Part shown: piece by piece, positions 1 through 7,669 of the stretch
How positions within the stretch are numbered: the first letter of the stretch is position 1
How the letters are laid out: the number at the start of each line of letters is the position of its first letter
NCBI GenBank assembly: GCA_009693335.1
Contig: SHXK01000012.1
Location: 1-33,609, forward strand
Source: Betaproteobacteria bacterium
Lineage (GTDB): Bacteria > Pseudomonadota > Gammaproteobacteria > Burkholderiales > SG8-39
Reading direction: 5' to 3'
DNA length: 33,609 nt
Translations under genes and position numbers: made by a program
The notes under the pieces: generated by a model
Told to the model about the DNA's origin: nothing
Seen by the model: the letters and a program-made list of their open reading frames with translations, nothing else
Databases searched by the model: none

Positions 1-2
1 CG

Positions 3-521
3 GCGCTGGCGGGTCTGGGCTCGGTCGAGATCCTCATCAACAACGCGGGCGGCTCGCGCTCTTTCAAGTTGGATACCGCCGAAGAGCAGTGGCACGAGGC
101 GATGACGCTCAACTTCACGCGCCAGCGCCAACTCACCCACAAGTTGCTCGAGCAGATGATGGCGCGCCAGTGGGGCCGCATCGTAAACATCACGGGCAAG
201 AGCGAACCCGACGGTATCAACGGCGCTTTCTGCGCCAAAGCAGCGATGCATTCCTGGTCCAAGGGCCTGTCGCGCGAAGTGGGCAAGTACGGCATCACCT
301 CAAACTGCATCCCGCCCGGGCGCATCATCAGCGAACAGATCCTGCGCAACTACACGCCAGAACACCGCCAGTGGCAATCCGAGCACGAGATCCCGGTCGG
401 TGCGTACGGCCAGCCCGAGGATCTCGCCAACCTGGTTTGCTTCCTCGCCTCGCCGCGCGCGCGCTACATCACCGGGGCGGTGATTCCGGTGGATGGCGGA
501 TTAAGGAAGTATCAATTCTGA
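3..521 (+). CDS. SDR family oxidoreductase, 5' end truncated by window edge
   Basis: Frame 3 is open from base 3: ALAGLGSVEILINNAGGS... (NNAG motif), ...GRIVNITGKSEP...KAAMHSWSKGLSREVGKYGITSNCIPPGRI..., C-terminal YITGAVIPVDGGL typical of SDRs. Confidence 0.9.
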   Translation, partial: ALAGLGSVEILINNAGGSRSFKLDTAEEQWHEAMTLNFTRQRQLTHKLLEQMMARQWGRIVNITGKSEPDGINGAFCAKAAMHSWSKGLSREVGKYGITSNCIPPGRIISEQILRNYTPEHRQWQSEHEIPVGAYGQPEDLANLVCFLASPRARYITGAVIPVDGGLRKYQF

Positions 522-531
522 AGAGGTTCGT

Positions 532-1488
532 ATGAAAGTCTGGTTTTTCCTGTTGCCGCTGTTTTTCCTCGGCATGGCACAAGCGCAAACCTATCCTGTC
601 AAGCCGATCCGCCTGGTGGTGCCTTTCGCCCCGGGCGGCAGCTCCTCGATTGTCGCGCGCGCCGTGGCGGCGGAGATGGAAAAGGGTCTGGGCCAGTCCA
701 TCGTCATCGACAACAAGCCGGGCGGCGGCGGCAACGTCGCGATGCTTGAGGTCGCCCGAGCCGACCCCGACGGCTACACGCTGATCATCGGGCACGTAGG
801 CTCGCTGGCGATGAACCCGTACATGTACGACAAGCTGCCCTACGATGTCGACAAGGACTTCGCGCCGATTTCCCTGCTGGCCCTAGTACCGGCAATTTTC
901 GTGGTGCACGAAAGTGTGCCCGCCAAAGACCTGCGCGAATTTGTCGCACTAGCGAAGAAAGAGCCGGGCAAGATGAACTACGGTAGCGCCGGCAACGGCT
1001 CGGCGGGACACCTCGCCATGGAATACCTGAAGCAGGCCACGGGCATCGACATCCAGCACGTTCCCTACAAGGGCACCGGCCCGAATGTCATCGACCTGGT
1101 TGCCGGACGCACCCAGGCCGCCGCCGCCGGCACCCCTCCGCTGATGCCGCATGTGAAGGCCGGCAAGTTGCGCGTGATCGCAGTCGGCACCCCGCAACGC
1201 CTGGCCACCCTGGCTGACGTGGCGACCGTGGCTGAGCAGGGCTACCCGGGCTTCGAGACCTCGCAGTGGTACGGCCTGAATGCACCAGCCAAAACTCCGG
1301 CTGCGGTTATTCAGCGCCTCGCCGCGGAGGCCGCCAAAGCGGCGCGGAGCCCCAAGGTGGTCGAACGTTTCGCGGCCGACGATGCGCAGGGCATCGGCTC
1401 GACGCCAGCCGAATACGCGGCCTTCGTGAAGCAAGAGCAGGCACGCTGGAGCAAGGTAGTCCGCGCAGCCAAGATCAAGGCGGATTAG
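532..1488 (+). CDS. Bug family tripartite tricarboxylate transporter substrate-binding protein
   Basis: Signal peptide then QTYPVKPIRLVVPFAPGGSSSIVARAVAAEM, NKPGGGGNVA, NYGSAGNGSAGHLAMEYLK, HVPYKGTGP: hallmark Bug/TctC motifs. Confidence 0.95.
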   Translation: MKVWFFLLPLFFLGMAQAQTYPVKPIRLVVPFAPGGSSSIVARAVAAEMEKGLGQSIVIDNKPGGGGNVAMLEVARADPDGYTLIIGHVGSLAMNPYMYDKLPYDVDKDFAPISLLALVPAIFVVHESVPAKDLREFVALAKKEPGKMNYGSAGNGSAGHLAMEYLKQATGIDIQHVPYKGTGPNVIDLVAGRTQAAAAGTPPLMPHVKAGKLRVIAVGTPQRLATLADVATVAEQGYPGFETSQWYGLNAPAKTPAAVIQRLAAEAAKAARSPKVVERFAADDAQGIGSTPAEYAAFVKQEQARWSKVVRAAKIKAD

Positions 1489-2991
1489 ATGAGCGAATTG
1501 TCAACGCAGTGGGATGTGATCGTCGTGGGCGCAGGCAACGCCGCGCTGTGTGCGGCGCTGGCGGCGTCCGAAAACAAAAAGAAAATTCTCGTTCTGGAGC
1601 GCGCCCCGGAAGCGGAGTCCGGCGGCAACTCGCGCTACACCGCGGGTCTGATGCGGGTGGCCTACGCGGGCGTGGAAGACCTCAAGCGGGTGATGCCGGA
1701 GCTAAGCGCGGCAGAGATCGAGCGCAGCGATTTCGGCACTTACACCGAGGCCCAGTTCCTGGACGACATGGGCCGCGTCACGGAGTACCGCTGCGACCCG
1801 GATCTGACCGAGCTGCTGGTGAAGCGCAGCCTCGACACCGTGGCGTGGATGCGCGCCAAGGGCGTGCGCTTCACCGCCGCCTGGGGCCGGCAAGCGTTCA
1901 ACATCGGTGGCCGCTTCAAGTTCTGGGGCGGGCTCACGGTGGAGGCGGTGGGCGGCGGCCCGGGGCTGGTGGAATCCCTCACCAACATTGCCCGGAAGAA
2001 CGGCATCGAAGTCTGGTGCCAAGCACGCGCGCTGGATTTGATCGTCGATGACGATGGAGTACAGGGGATACGCGTCAAACGCGAAGGCAAGACCCTGGAG
2101 CTCAAGACCAATGCAGTGGTCCTCGCCGCCGGCGGCTTTCAGTCCGACCCCGAGCAGCGCACGCGCTACCTGGGGCCAGGCTGGGAGCTGGCCAAGGTGC
2201 GCGGCACGCGCTTTAACACCGGCGACGGGATACGCATGGCGCTTGCCGCGGGTGCGGCGGCCACCGGCAACTGGTCGGGTTGCCACGCGGTGGCCTGGGA
2301 GCGCAACGCGCCCGAATTTGGCGACCTCGCCATCGGCGACCAGTTCCAGAAACACTCCTACCCCTGGGGCATCTACCTCAACGCCGAGGGCAAGCGTTTC
2401 GTGGACGAAGGGGCGGACTTCCGCAACTACACCTACGCCAAATATGGCCGGGTGATCCTGCAGCAGCCCGGCCAGTTCGCCTGGCAGATTTTCGACGCCA
2501 AGGTAAAGGCCCAACTGCGTGACGAGTACAAGATCAAGCAGGTCACCAAGCGGGTGGGCAACACGCTGGAAGAACTGTGCCAGAACCTGGAGGACACCAA
2601 CCAGGAAGCTGCGCTCAAGGAAATCCAAGCCTACAACCTGGCCGTGCGCACCGAGATCCCTTTCAATCCCAACCTCAAAGATGGACGCTGCACCATCGGC
2701 CTGGACATCAATAAATCCAACTGGGCCAATGCCCTCGACACTCCGCCCTTTGAGGCCTATGCGGTGACCTGCGGCATCACTTTCAGCTTTGGCGGTCTGA
2801 AGATCAACACCGACGCCCAGGTGATCTCCTCCGACGGCGCGCCTATCCCCGGCCTCTACGCCGCGGGCGAGCTGGTCGGCGGCATCTTCTATTTCAACTA
2901 TCCGGGCGGAACAGGACTTACGAACGGCTCGGTGTTCGGCAAGATCGCGGGTGAAAACGCGGCGCGTACTGCGGCTACGCGCGCCACATGA
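1489..2991 (+). CDS. tcuA: FAD-dependent tricarballylate dehydrogenase TcuA-like flavoprotein (fumarate reductase/succinate dehydrogenase flavoprotein family)
   Basis: N-terminal dinucleotide-binding motif DVIVVGAGNAALCAALAA, GGNSRYTAGLMR, C-terminal FGGLKINTDAQVIS..GLYAAGELVGGIFYFNYPGGTGLTNGSVFGKIAG. The ATG directly abuts the upstream bug stop codon. Confidence 0.85.
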   Translation: MSELSTQWDVIVVGAGNAALCAALAASENKKKILVLERAPEAESGGNSRYTAGLMRVAYAGVEDLKRVMPELSAAEIERSDFGTYTEAQFLDDMGRVTEYRCDPDLTELLVKRSLDTVAWMRAKGVRFTAAWGRQAFNIGGRFKFWGGLTVEAVGGGPGLVESLTNIARKNGIEVWCQARALDLIVDDDGVQGIRVKREGKTLELKTNAVVLAAGGFQSDPEQRTRYLGPGWELAKVRGTRFNTGDGIRMALAAGAAATGNWSGCHAVAWERNAPEFGDLAIGDQFQKHSYPWGIYLNAEGKRFVDEGADFRNYTYAKYGRVILQQPGQFAWQIFDAKVKAQLRDEYKIKQVTKRVGNTLEELCQNLEDTNQEAALKEIQAYNLAVRTEIPFNPNLKDGRCTIGLDINKSNWANALDTPPFEAYAVTCGITFSFGGLKINTDAQVISSDGAPIPGLYAAGELVGGIFYFNYPGGTGLTNGSVFGKIAGENAARTAATRAT

Positions 2992-3025
2992 CCGAGCATT
3001 TCGATCGTATCGTCCTGCGGCGCAC

Positions 3026-3796
3026 TTGAAGAAGACGCTGCCGACCCTGTTCCTGTCGCACGGCTCGCCGATGCACGCGCTCCAGCCGGGCGAGGTGCGC
3101 CACGTCTGGGAGAAGCTCGCACGTGGGCTGCCGCGCCCGCAAGCGGTGCTGATCGCCTCGGCGCACTGGGAGACGAAAATTGCCACCCTCACCGCCAGCG
3201 AAAAACCGGAAACCATCCACGACTTTTATGGTTTTCCCAAGCCGCTCTACCAGATCCAATACCCCGCCCCGGGCGCGCCGGAGCTCGCCGCTCGCGCTGT
3301 TGAACTTCTTGGGCAGAAAAACATCCCGGCGGCTACCGATCCCGGTCGCGGGCTCGACCACGGCGCCTGGTCCCCTTTGCTCTACCTGTATCCGCAAGCG
3401 GATGTGCCGGTGGTGCAGATCTCGGTGCAAACCGGACTCGGGCCTAAGCACCATCTTGAGCTCGGCCGCGCGCTCGCGCCGCTCGCCGACGAAGGCGTGC
3501 TGATCCTTGGCTCTGGCCACTTGACCCACAACCTCGGCGACCGCAGCAATGGCGAACCGACGGCCTACGCGCGCGAATTCCAGGATTGGGTCAAGCAGCG
3601 CATCGACCGGCATGCGCTCGATGAGCTTGCCGACTACCGCAAGCTCACGCCGAATGGCGTGCGCGCGCATCCCACCGACGAGCATTTCCTGCCACTGTTC
3701 GTCGCCCTGGGCGCGGCGCGCCAGGACTACCAGGCCGAACGCCTCTACGACGGCATCGAGATGGGGGCGCTGGCGATGGACGCTTACCTGTTCTGA
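3026..3796 (+). CDS. class III extradiol ring-cleavage dioxygenase (LigB/DODA-type, YgiD-like)
   Basis: LPTLFLSHGSPMHAL, IASAHWE, LDHGAWSPLLYLYPQADVPVVQISVQ, GSGHLTHNLGD. TTG at 3026 places the conserved N-terminus correctly; the ORF-track start (2951) overlaps tcuA. Confidence 0.87.
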   Translation: MKKTLPTLFLSHGSPMHALQPGEVRHVWEKLARGLPRPQAVLIASAHWETKIATLTASEKPETIHDFYGFPKPLYQIQYPAPGAPELAARAVELLGQKNIPAATDPGRGLDHGAWSPLLYLYPQADVPVVQISVQTGLGPKHHLELGRALAPLADEGVLILGSGHLTHNLGDRSNGEPTAYAREFQDWVKQRIDRHALDELADYRKLTPNGVRAHPTDEHFLPLFVALGAARQDYQAERLYDGIEMGALAMDAYLF

Positions 3797-3802
3797 ATAC
3801 CG

Positions 3803-4453
3803 ATGACCAAAATAAAAAAAGCCAGCCGCGAAATGCTCGGGCTTAGCAAGGGCGAATACGCCACCTTGCGCCGCCTGCGCACCCCGGAGAAGATCCAGGA
3901 CTTCCTGCATCGTCTGCAGCAGAACTTCGAGCGCAACGGCGAGACCAGCCATTCCGTGCGCGTGGTGCTCAGAGAACGGCGCGCGCATTGCATCGAGGGC
4001 GCGACCGTCGCCGCCTGCGCGCTCTGGATCCACGGCGAACCGCCGCTGCTGCTGGATTTCCAGGCGGTGCACGATTTCGATCACGTGGTCGCGGTCTTCC
4101 GGCGCAATGGCCGCTGGGGTGCAATCTCCAAGACCAACGCCATCGGCCTGCGCTGGCGCGACCCGGTGTACCGGACGCTGCGAGAGCTGGCGATGTCCTA
4201 CCTGCACGAGTACTACAACGGGCGCTACCGCAAAACCCTGCGTACCTACTCGCGCCCCTACGACCTCAGAAGAATGAAGCCGGAAACTTGGGTAACCGCC
4301 GAAAACGGCGCCTGGGATCTGGTCACCGCGCTGGAAGACACGCGGCACTACCAGCTGATGACCCACGCTCAGGCGCGCAGCCTCCTGCGCCGAGACCCGT
4401 TTGAGCGCTCGCTAGGGAACCTGCTGCAATACAAAGATCCCAGGAAACGCTGA
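3803..4453 (+). CDS. hypothetical protein with possible transglutaminase-like Cys/His/Asn pattern
   Basis: 216-aa ORF directly after the dioxygenase: ...RRAHCIEGATVAACALWIHGEPPLLLDFQAVHDFDHVVAVFRRNGRWGAISKTN... Confidence 0.75.
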   Translation: MTKIKKASREMLGLSKGEYATLRRLRTPEKIQDFLHRLQQNFERNGETSHSVRVVLRERRAHCIEGATVAACALWIHGEPPLLLDFQAVHDFDHVVAVFRRNGRWGAISKTNAIGLRWRDPVYRTLRELAMSYLHEYYNGRYRKTLRTYSRPYDLRRMKPETWVTAENGAWDLVTALEDTRHYQLMTHAQARSLLRRDPFERSLGNLLQYKDPRKR

Positions 4454-4456
4454 GAA

Positions 4457-4476
4457 GGAACGCACTCGTGCGTTCC
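4457..4476. repeat. palindromic intergenic element GGAACGCAC-TC-GTGCGTTCC (REP-like or bidirectional terminator)
   Basis: Perfect 9-bp arms around a 2-nt centre between convergent gene ends (4453 and 4481). The core recurs at 10832-10872. Confidence 0.75.
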
Positions 4477-4480
4477 AGTC

Positions 4481-5452
4481 CTACTTCACCGCGACTTTGC
4501 CGATTTTTTCCACGGCGACCTTGAGCCGCGCTGCATCCTGGGCCAGAAAAGTGGCGAATGCGGGCGCATCGAGATAGCTGATCGGCGTCTGCACTTTCTC
4601 CATCGCGCCCTTGAACGCCGGATCGATGACGGCGGCGCGCAGCGCATCGCGCAGACGCGCGATCAAGGGCGCCGGGGTCGCTGCGGGCGCGAAGACCCCC
4701 GACCAGATGTAGAACTCGACATCCTGGAAACCCAGTTCCTTGAAGGTTGGCAATTCGGGCATCAGCGGCAGGCGCTTGTCGCCCCAGCCCGCCAGCGCGC
4801 GCATCTTGCCGCCCTTGATCTGGCCGATGGCTGCCGCGGGTCCGGAAGCCAACGCATGGACCTGACCGCCAAGCAACGCGGCGACCGCCGGCCCGCCGCC
4901 TTGATAGGGTATATGGAACATCTTGATGCCGGCTGCACTGGCAAACATTTCCATGGCTACGTGCAAGGTGCCGTACACGCCCGACGAGGAGTAGTTCATG
5001 CGCTCGGGATAGGCTTTCGCCGAAGCAATGAAATCCTGGATCGTCTTGTACGGGCCGTCGGCCGCCACCACCAGCACGGTGGGATCGGCGGTGACCAGCG
5101 CAATGGGCGCGAAGTCCGAGAGCTGGTAGGGCGCCGGACGGCCGTTGATCGGGTCGGACACCGGGAAGATCGAGATCGATGACAGCGACATGAGGATGGT
5201 ATAGCCGTCTGGCGCCGCTTTCGCTGCCGCCGTGGTGCCCACCGCCCCGCCGGCGCCCGGCCGGTTCAACACCAGTATCGGCTGTTTGAGCGTTTTTTCC
5301 ATCGCCACAGCCAGCGGCCGACCGACGATGTCGGCAACGCCGCCGGGCGGGAATGCCACCACCATGCTGATGGGTTTGGTAGGCCAGGCGTCCTGGGCCT
5401 GCAGGCCGGACGCAAACAGGGCAAGGCTGACAAGTGCGTAAATCCTGAACAT
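4481..5452 (-). CDS. Bug family tripartite tricarboxylate transporter substrate-binding protein
   Basis: MFRIYALVSLALFASGLQAQDAWPTKPISMVVAFPPGGVADIVGRPLAVAMEK..., NRPGAGGAVGTTAAAKAAPDGYT. AGGAGG-like RBS just upstream of the ATG at 5452; the longer ORF to 5743 is spurious. Confidence 0.93.
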   Translation of the reverse strand: MFRIYALVSLALFASGLQAQDAWPTKPISMVVAFPPGGVADIVGRPLAVAMEKTLKQPILVLNRPGAGGAVGTTAAAKAAPDGYTILMSLSSISIFPVSDPINGRPAPYQLSDFAPIALVTADPTVLVVAADGPYKTIQDFIASAKAYPERMNYSSSGVYGTLHVAMEMFASAAGIKMFHIPYQGGGPAVAALLGGQVHALASGPAAAIGQIKGGKMRALAGWGDKRLPLMPELPTFKELGFQDVEFYIWSGVFAPAATPAPLIARLRDALRAAVIDPAFKGAMEKVQTPISYLDAPAFATFLAQDAARLKVAVEKIGKVAVK

Positions 5453-5496
5453 GGGCAATTCCTCCTGTGGCGCATCATCGCATCCCTGCCACAGTC

Positions 5497-5530
5497 GTGT
5501 AAAACCCCATCCCGTGTAAGACCCCATCCC
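5497..5530. repeat. 17-bp tandem direct repeat (2 copies) in a divergent intergenic region
   Basis: GTGTAAAACCCCATCCC (5497-5513) directly followed by GTGTAAGACCCCATCCC (5514-5530), one mismatch. Confidence 0.8.
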
Positions 5531-5573
5531 CTTATGCCGGACTATCGGGGATAATCGCCGAAAGGAGGAAGGT

Positions 5574-6116
5574 ATGAAGCGCCGCGCCCTGCTCACGTTC
5601 CTTGCCTTGGGACCCTTCTTCACGCAGGTCCATGCCCAGATTAAGACCATGAAAGGGATCAAGGAGATGCAAGACAACTGGAAAAGCCTGCTCGCGCCAG
5701 GCACCGAGGTCCCGAACGCAACTGACCCGCTCAAGCTTTCCAAGGACGAATGGAAAAAGCGCCTGCAGCCCGCCGCCTACCAGGTGCTGCGCGAGGAAGG
5801 CACCGAGCGGGCCGGCAGCAGCCCGCTAGACCGCGAGAAGCGGCCGGGGGTGTTCGCCTGTGCCGGTTGCGGCCTGCCGGTGTTTACTTCCGAGATGAAA
5901 TTCGACAGCGGCACCGACTGGCCGTCTTTCTTCACCTTCATCCCGGGAGCGTTCCTCACCAAGACCGACTTCAAGATCATCTACCCGCGCACCGAGTACC
6001 ACTGCGCGCGCTGTGGCGGCCACCACGGGCACGTCTTCGATGACGGCCCGGCGCCTACCGGCAAGCGCTATTGCAACAACGGCGTGGCCTTGAAGTTCAT
6101 TCCGCAGAAGACTTGA
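5574..6116 (+). CDS. msrB: peptide-methionine (R)-S-oxide reductase with N-terminal signal-like segment
   Basis: FACAGCGLPVFTSEMKFDSGTDWPSFF..., EYHCARCGGHHGHVFDDGPAPTGKRYCNNGVALKF: two CxxC zinc motifs and the catalytic RYCxN. N-terminus MKRRALLTFLALGPFFTQVHAQ is signal-like. Confidence 0.93.
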   Translation: MKRRALLTFLALGPFFTQVHAQIKTMKGIKEMQDNWKSLLAPGTEVPNATDPLKLSKDEWKKRLQPAAYQVLREEGTERAGSSPLDREKRPGVFACAGCGLPVFTSEMKFDSGTDWPSFFTFIPGAFLTKTDFKIIYPRTEYHCARCGGHHGHVFDDGPAPTGKRYCNNGVALKFIPQKT

Positions 6117-6915
6117 TATTGAGCTCCTCGGCCAGCGGCTTGGCCGGGAAGTGGAAACGCACCGGCCCGTCGGGCAGCGCTTTCAGAAACTGCTTCAGGT
6201 AAGGATCGTCCGAGGCGAGCAGTTCCTCGGGCGTACCCTCGCCCATCAGCTTACCGTCCGCGATCACGTAGAGGTAGTCCACCAGCCTGAGCGACTCGGA
6301 AACGTCGTAGGTGACGACGATCGAGGTGAGGCCAAGGGCGTCGTTTAGTTTCCGGATCAGCGTGGCGATCACATTGAGCGAGATCGGATCGAGGCCGGCG
6401 AAAGGCTCGTCGTACATTGCCAGCAGCGGGTCGGTGGCGATGGCCCGCGCCAGCGCCACGCGGCGGGTCATGCCGCCGGAAAGCTCGCCCGGCATCATGT
6501 CGCGGGCGCCGCGCAGACCCACGGCGTCCAGCTTCATCAGCACCAGCGAACGGATCAGCTCCTCGGGCAGGTCGTGGTGCTCGCGGATCGCGAAAGCAAT
6601 GTTCTCGAACACCGACAGGTCGGTAAACAGTCCACTCGCCTGGAACATCATCCCCATCTTGCGCCGCAGGGCGTAGAGATCGTCGGTGGCAAGCTTGTGC
6701 ACCAGTTTGCCAGCCACCCGAATCCAGCCACGCGCCGGCGCCAGTTGGCCGCCGATCAGCTTGAGCAACGTGGATTTGCCGCTGCCGCTGCCGCCGAGGA
6801 TCGCCACCAACTTGCCGCGTGGAATCCTGAGCGACAGACCGCGCAGGATCGGCAGCTCGCCGTAGCTGAAATGTAGCTCGGAAATCTCGACGAGATCTGT
6901 GGCTGAGGAGAGCAT
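6097..6915 (-). CDS. mlaF: ABC transporter ATP-binding protein, MlaF-like (phospholipid/retrograde lipid transport family)
   Basis: GGSGSGKST (Walker A), LSGGMTRRVALARAIATDPLLAMYDEPFAGLDP (signature/Walker B), C-terminal LPDGPVRFHFPA. ATG placed at 6915 (MLSSATDLVEISELHFSYGELPILRGL). Confidence 0.8.
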   Translation of the reverse strand: MLSSATDLVEISELHFSYGELPILRGLSLRIPRGKLVAILGGSGSGKSTLLKLIGGQLAPARGWIRVAGKLVHKLATDDLYALRRKMGMMFQASGLFTDLSVFENIAFAIREHHDLPEELIRSLVLMKLDAVGLRGARDMMPGELSGGMTRRVALARAIATDPLLAMYDEPFAGLDPISLNVIATLIRKLNDALGLTSIVVTYDVSESLRLVDYLYVIADGKLMGEGTPEELLASDDPYLKQFLKALPDGPVRFHFPAKPLAEELNIKSSAE

Positions 6916-7001
6916 CTGAGGTGCTAGTTTAGCGCGAGCGGACGGACCCCACCCCACGCCGCCAGGAGCGCCTAGGCAGGAGCACCAGCGCCCGGCCCCC
7001 A

Positions 7002-7015
7002 ACCGTAAATACGGT
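7002..7015. promoter_or_regulatory. inverted repeat ACCGTA-AA-TACGGT upstream of vapB-like gene; candidate TA operator
   Basis: 6-bp perfect arms with a 2-bp spacer, 11 bp before the antitoxin ATG at 7027. Confidence 0.45.
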
Positions 7016-7026
7016 AATATGGGAAC

Positions 7027-7287
7027 ATGAAGACGACGATCGAGATTCCCGACCTGCTGTTTCGCAAGACCAAGGCTAAGGCCGCCGAGCGCGGCCAAAC
7101 GCTCAAGCAGCTCGTCACTGAAGCGCTGCAGGAGAAACTGCTGGCCAAGGTGGCCAATACTCGCCCTGGCGAGCCTGTGTGGATGCGAGGATTTGGCAAG
7201 CTGCACCGGCTGCGCAAGGAAACGGCGCGCATCCAGACGAGGATAGACGAACAATTCGGGGTCATCGAGCCCGAGGATCAGGCGTGA
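7027..7287 (+). CDS. type II toxin-antitoxin antitoxin, VapB-like (RHH-type N-terminus)
   Basis: MKTTIEIPDLLFRKTKAKAAERGQTLKQLVTEALQEKL; overlaps the downstream PIN-domain gene by 4 nt. Confidence 0.85.
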   Translation: MKTTIEIPDLLFRKTKAKAAERGQTLKQLVTEALQEKLLAKVANTRPGEPVWMRGFGKLHRLRKETARIQTRIDEQFGVIEPEDQA

Positions 7288-7661
7288 TCCTGGATACCAA
7301 CGCGCTATCCGCGTTCGCGGATGGCGAAGCTGGTGTCGGTGAAGTTCTGCGGCGGCAGGCGCGGGTGGCGATCCCGGTGATCGTGCTGGGAGAATTCCGC
7401 TACGGAATTGCGCAGTCCAAGCATCGCAGGACTTACGAAGCGTGGCTGGAATCCCAACTGCCCCACTTCGAGGTCCTGACGGTAACGGAGGAAACCGCCG
7501 TGACCTACGCGGCGCTGCGCGCAGCCCTCAAGAGATCAGGTCAGCCGATAGCGGCGAACGACGCCTGGATCGCGGCGCTCTCGCTCCAGCACCGGCTGCC
7601 CGTTCTCAGCCGCGATCGGCACTTCGACGTGGTACCCGGTCTCGATAGAGAAGACTGGTAG
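7284..7661 (+). CDS. PIN-domain toxin, VapC-like
   Basis: GTG start at 7284 overlapping the antitoxin stop (GTGA): VILDTNALSAFADGE, VLGEFRYGI, ANDAWIAALSLQHRLPVLSRDRHFD: acidic PIN residues present. Confidence 0.88.
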   Translation: MILDTNALSAFADGEAGVGEVLRRQARVAIPVIVLGEFRYGIAQSKHRRTYEAWLESQLPHFEVLTVTEETAVTYAALRAALKRSGQPIAANDAWIAALSLQHRLPVLSRDRHFDVVPGLDREDW

Positions 7662-7669
7662 CTGACGGC

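Noticed and set aside
1266-2051. 261-aa + strand ORF overlapping bug and tcuA
   Set aside because: Out-of-frame reading of two well-supported genes; Arg/Gly-rich shadow.
1702-3216. 504-aa ORF on the minus strand
   Set aside because: Antisense to the clearly coding tcuA-like gene and the start of the dioxygenase; composition typical of a high-GC shadow ORF with no recognisable domain.
2975-4366. 463-aa ORF on the minus strand
   Set aside because: Antisense to the dioxygenase and hypothetical protein genes; low-complexity Arg/Gly/Val-rich translation, no domain signal.
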